Origin: Bacteroidia bacterium | Lineage (GTDB): Bacteria > Bacteroidota > Bacteroidia > B-17B0 > Aurantibacillaceae | Length of the DNA: 64,000 bases | Assembly: GCA_022841465.1 (NCBI GenBank) | Contig: JALHRL010000015.1 | Coordinates: forward strand, 22,720 to 86,719 | Direction: 5' to 3' | Part shown: piece by piece, positions 63,641 through 64,000 of the stretch | How the letters are laid out: each line of letters opens with the position of its first letter | Position numbering within the stretch: position 1 is the stretch's first letter | Translations under genes and position numbers: made by a program | Notes under the pieces: generated by a model | Databases searched by the model: none | Told to the model about the DNA's origin: nothing | The model's input: only the letters and a program-made list of their open reading frames with translations

Positions 63641-63667
63641 AAAACACCTTTACAATTAGGTGTTTTA
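63641..63667. promoter_or_regulatory. Terminator-like hairpin in the adhesin 5' leader
   Basis: AAAACACCT pairs with AGGTGTTTT around TTACAATT; on the minus strand it is followed by a T tract and lies 15 bases before the adhesin ATG. It could be an attenuator or transcript-stabilising element. The rest of 63668-63843 shows no gene or clear signal. Confidence 0.4.
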
Positions 63668-63843
63668 TTGTTCTCTTAAATTTAAGAATTTGACACTATA
63701 AGTCATACTATTTTATCCTTAAAATTTACCGTTTAAATAAGTGATAACTACTGCTTACTCATTTAGGAATTTAAATCAGTATATTAAATTATTTTAGTTG
63801 TTAAAACATGTAATTATTTAATGGCATTCAATTTTTGTAAATA

Positions 63844-63876
63844 AAAAAGCTACCCGTATTTTCAGGTAGCTTTTAA
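63844..63876 (-). terminator. Intrinsic terminator of the right-edge gene
   Basis: AAAAAGCTACC pairs with GGTAGCTTTT around a 10-base loop, 16 bases after the stop of the partial gene at 63892. Confidence 0.8.
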
Positions 63877-63891
63877 AAAATCCGTAAGCTG

Positions 63892-64000
63892 TTACTTCAA
63901 TAAAGTAACATGTCCTTTAAATTCTTTTTTACCGATACCGTTATCACCCACCACTTTTACTTTGTAGATGTACACACCATCTTCGGTTTTTACACCTTTC
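63892..64000 (-). CDS. C-terminal end of a further T9SS type B cargo (partial)
   Basis: The last 36 codons before the TAA at 63892 encode a type B (gliding-motility-associated) sorting domain end: TEDGVYIYKVKVVGDNG, then KKEFKGHVTLLK. The same GHVTLLK ending closes the giant adhesin, and GDVTLLR closes the PKD cargo. The gene continues beyond the right edge, so its N-terminus and domain content are unknown. Confidence 0.85.
   Translation of the reverse strand, partial: KGVKTEDGVYIYKVKVVGDNGIGKKEFKGHVTLLK

Noticed and set aside
63627..63647. Longer start of the giant adhesin (seven extra residues)
   Set aside because: The extra codons overlap the leader hairpin region and the shorter start gives a cleaner signal peptide.
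1..64000. tRNA, rRNA, transposase, integrase, defence or phage genes
   Set aside because: None was recognised on either strand; all sizeable frames are explained by housekeeping, envelope or T9SS genes.

Overview
The window looks like chromosomal DNA of a member of the Bacteroidota (class Bacteroidia; I cannot resolve the order). The base composition is AT-rich. There are several type IX secretion system (T9SS) cargo proteins with type A and type B C-terminal sorting domains, a PorP/SprF protein, a TonB-dependent receptor with a carboxypeptidase-like N-terminal domain, and a fused LpxC-FabZ. Promoters match the Bacteroidota -33 TTTG / -7 TAnnTTTG consensus. No tRNA, rRNA operon, CRISPR array, insertion sequence or prophage gene was seen. 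Coding density is high, and the only gene-free stretch over 300 bases (49325-49893) holds the RNase P RNA.

Layout. 1-8184: a very large exported protein that runs off the left edge, and the TonB receptor upstream of it (both minus). 8437-11479: minus operon tag, ftcD fusion, dCMP deaminase, basic exported protein. 11572-16076: plus operon of cytochrome c maturation genes (ccmB, ccmC, ccmD, ccmE, ccmF). It continues into a DUF2520 protein, a KdsC-like phosphatase, and then a UbiA prenyltransferase and Maf. 18991-24251: minus genes for a sensor kinase, ABC exporter, DUF4294 protein and biotin carboxylase. 24361-29447: plus genes YdcF, DUF2851, PspC, an exported coiled coil, Nif3 and a C4 zinc-ribbon protein. 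29479-30911: SUI1 and a TPR protein (minus). 30959-34637: M61 peptidase and a group of small membrane proteins. 34709-38411: exported hypothetical, TatA with a newly noted 35-residue upstream membrane peptide, an ABC ATPase, lpxA and lpxC-fabZ (all minus). 38522-43494: HHH protein, APC permease, a divergent membrane protein, yidC. 43636-49324: two paralogous T9SS type A proteins and a glycosyltransferase. 49502-55712: rnpB followed at once by a PKD-repeat type B T9SS cargo, a PD40 protein and PorP/SprF. 55789-57156: CreD-like protein. 57207-63626: a 2139-residue repeat adhesin with a type B sorting domain. 63892-64000: the C-terminus of another type B cargo.

The dominant theme is the cell surface: outer-membrane lipid A synthesis (lpxA, lpxC-fabZ), membrane insertion and export (yidC, tatA), T9SS cargos, and a cargo-plus-PorP/SprF module. 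The most notable observations are a CcmE whose heme-binding His is replaced by Cys (CxxxY type) in a ccm operon lacking ccmA, ccmG and ccmH; a higher-order tandem repeat of exactly 711 bp in the giant adhesin; rnpB abutting a T9SS operon with no room for a promoter; and a short membrane peptide translationally coupled to tatA. None of these amounts to a clearly new defence or mobile system, and I do not claim one.
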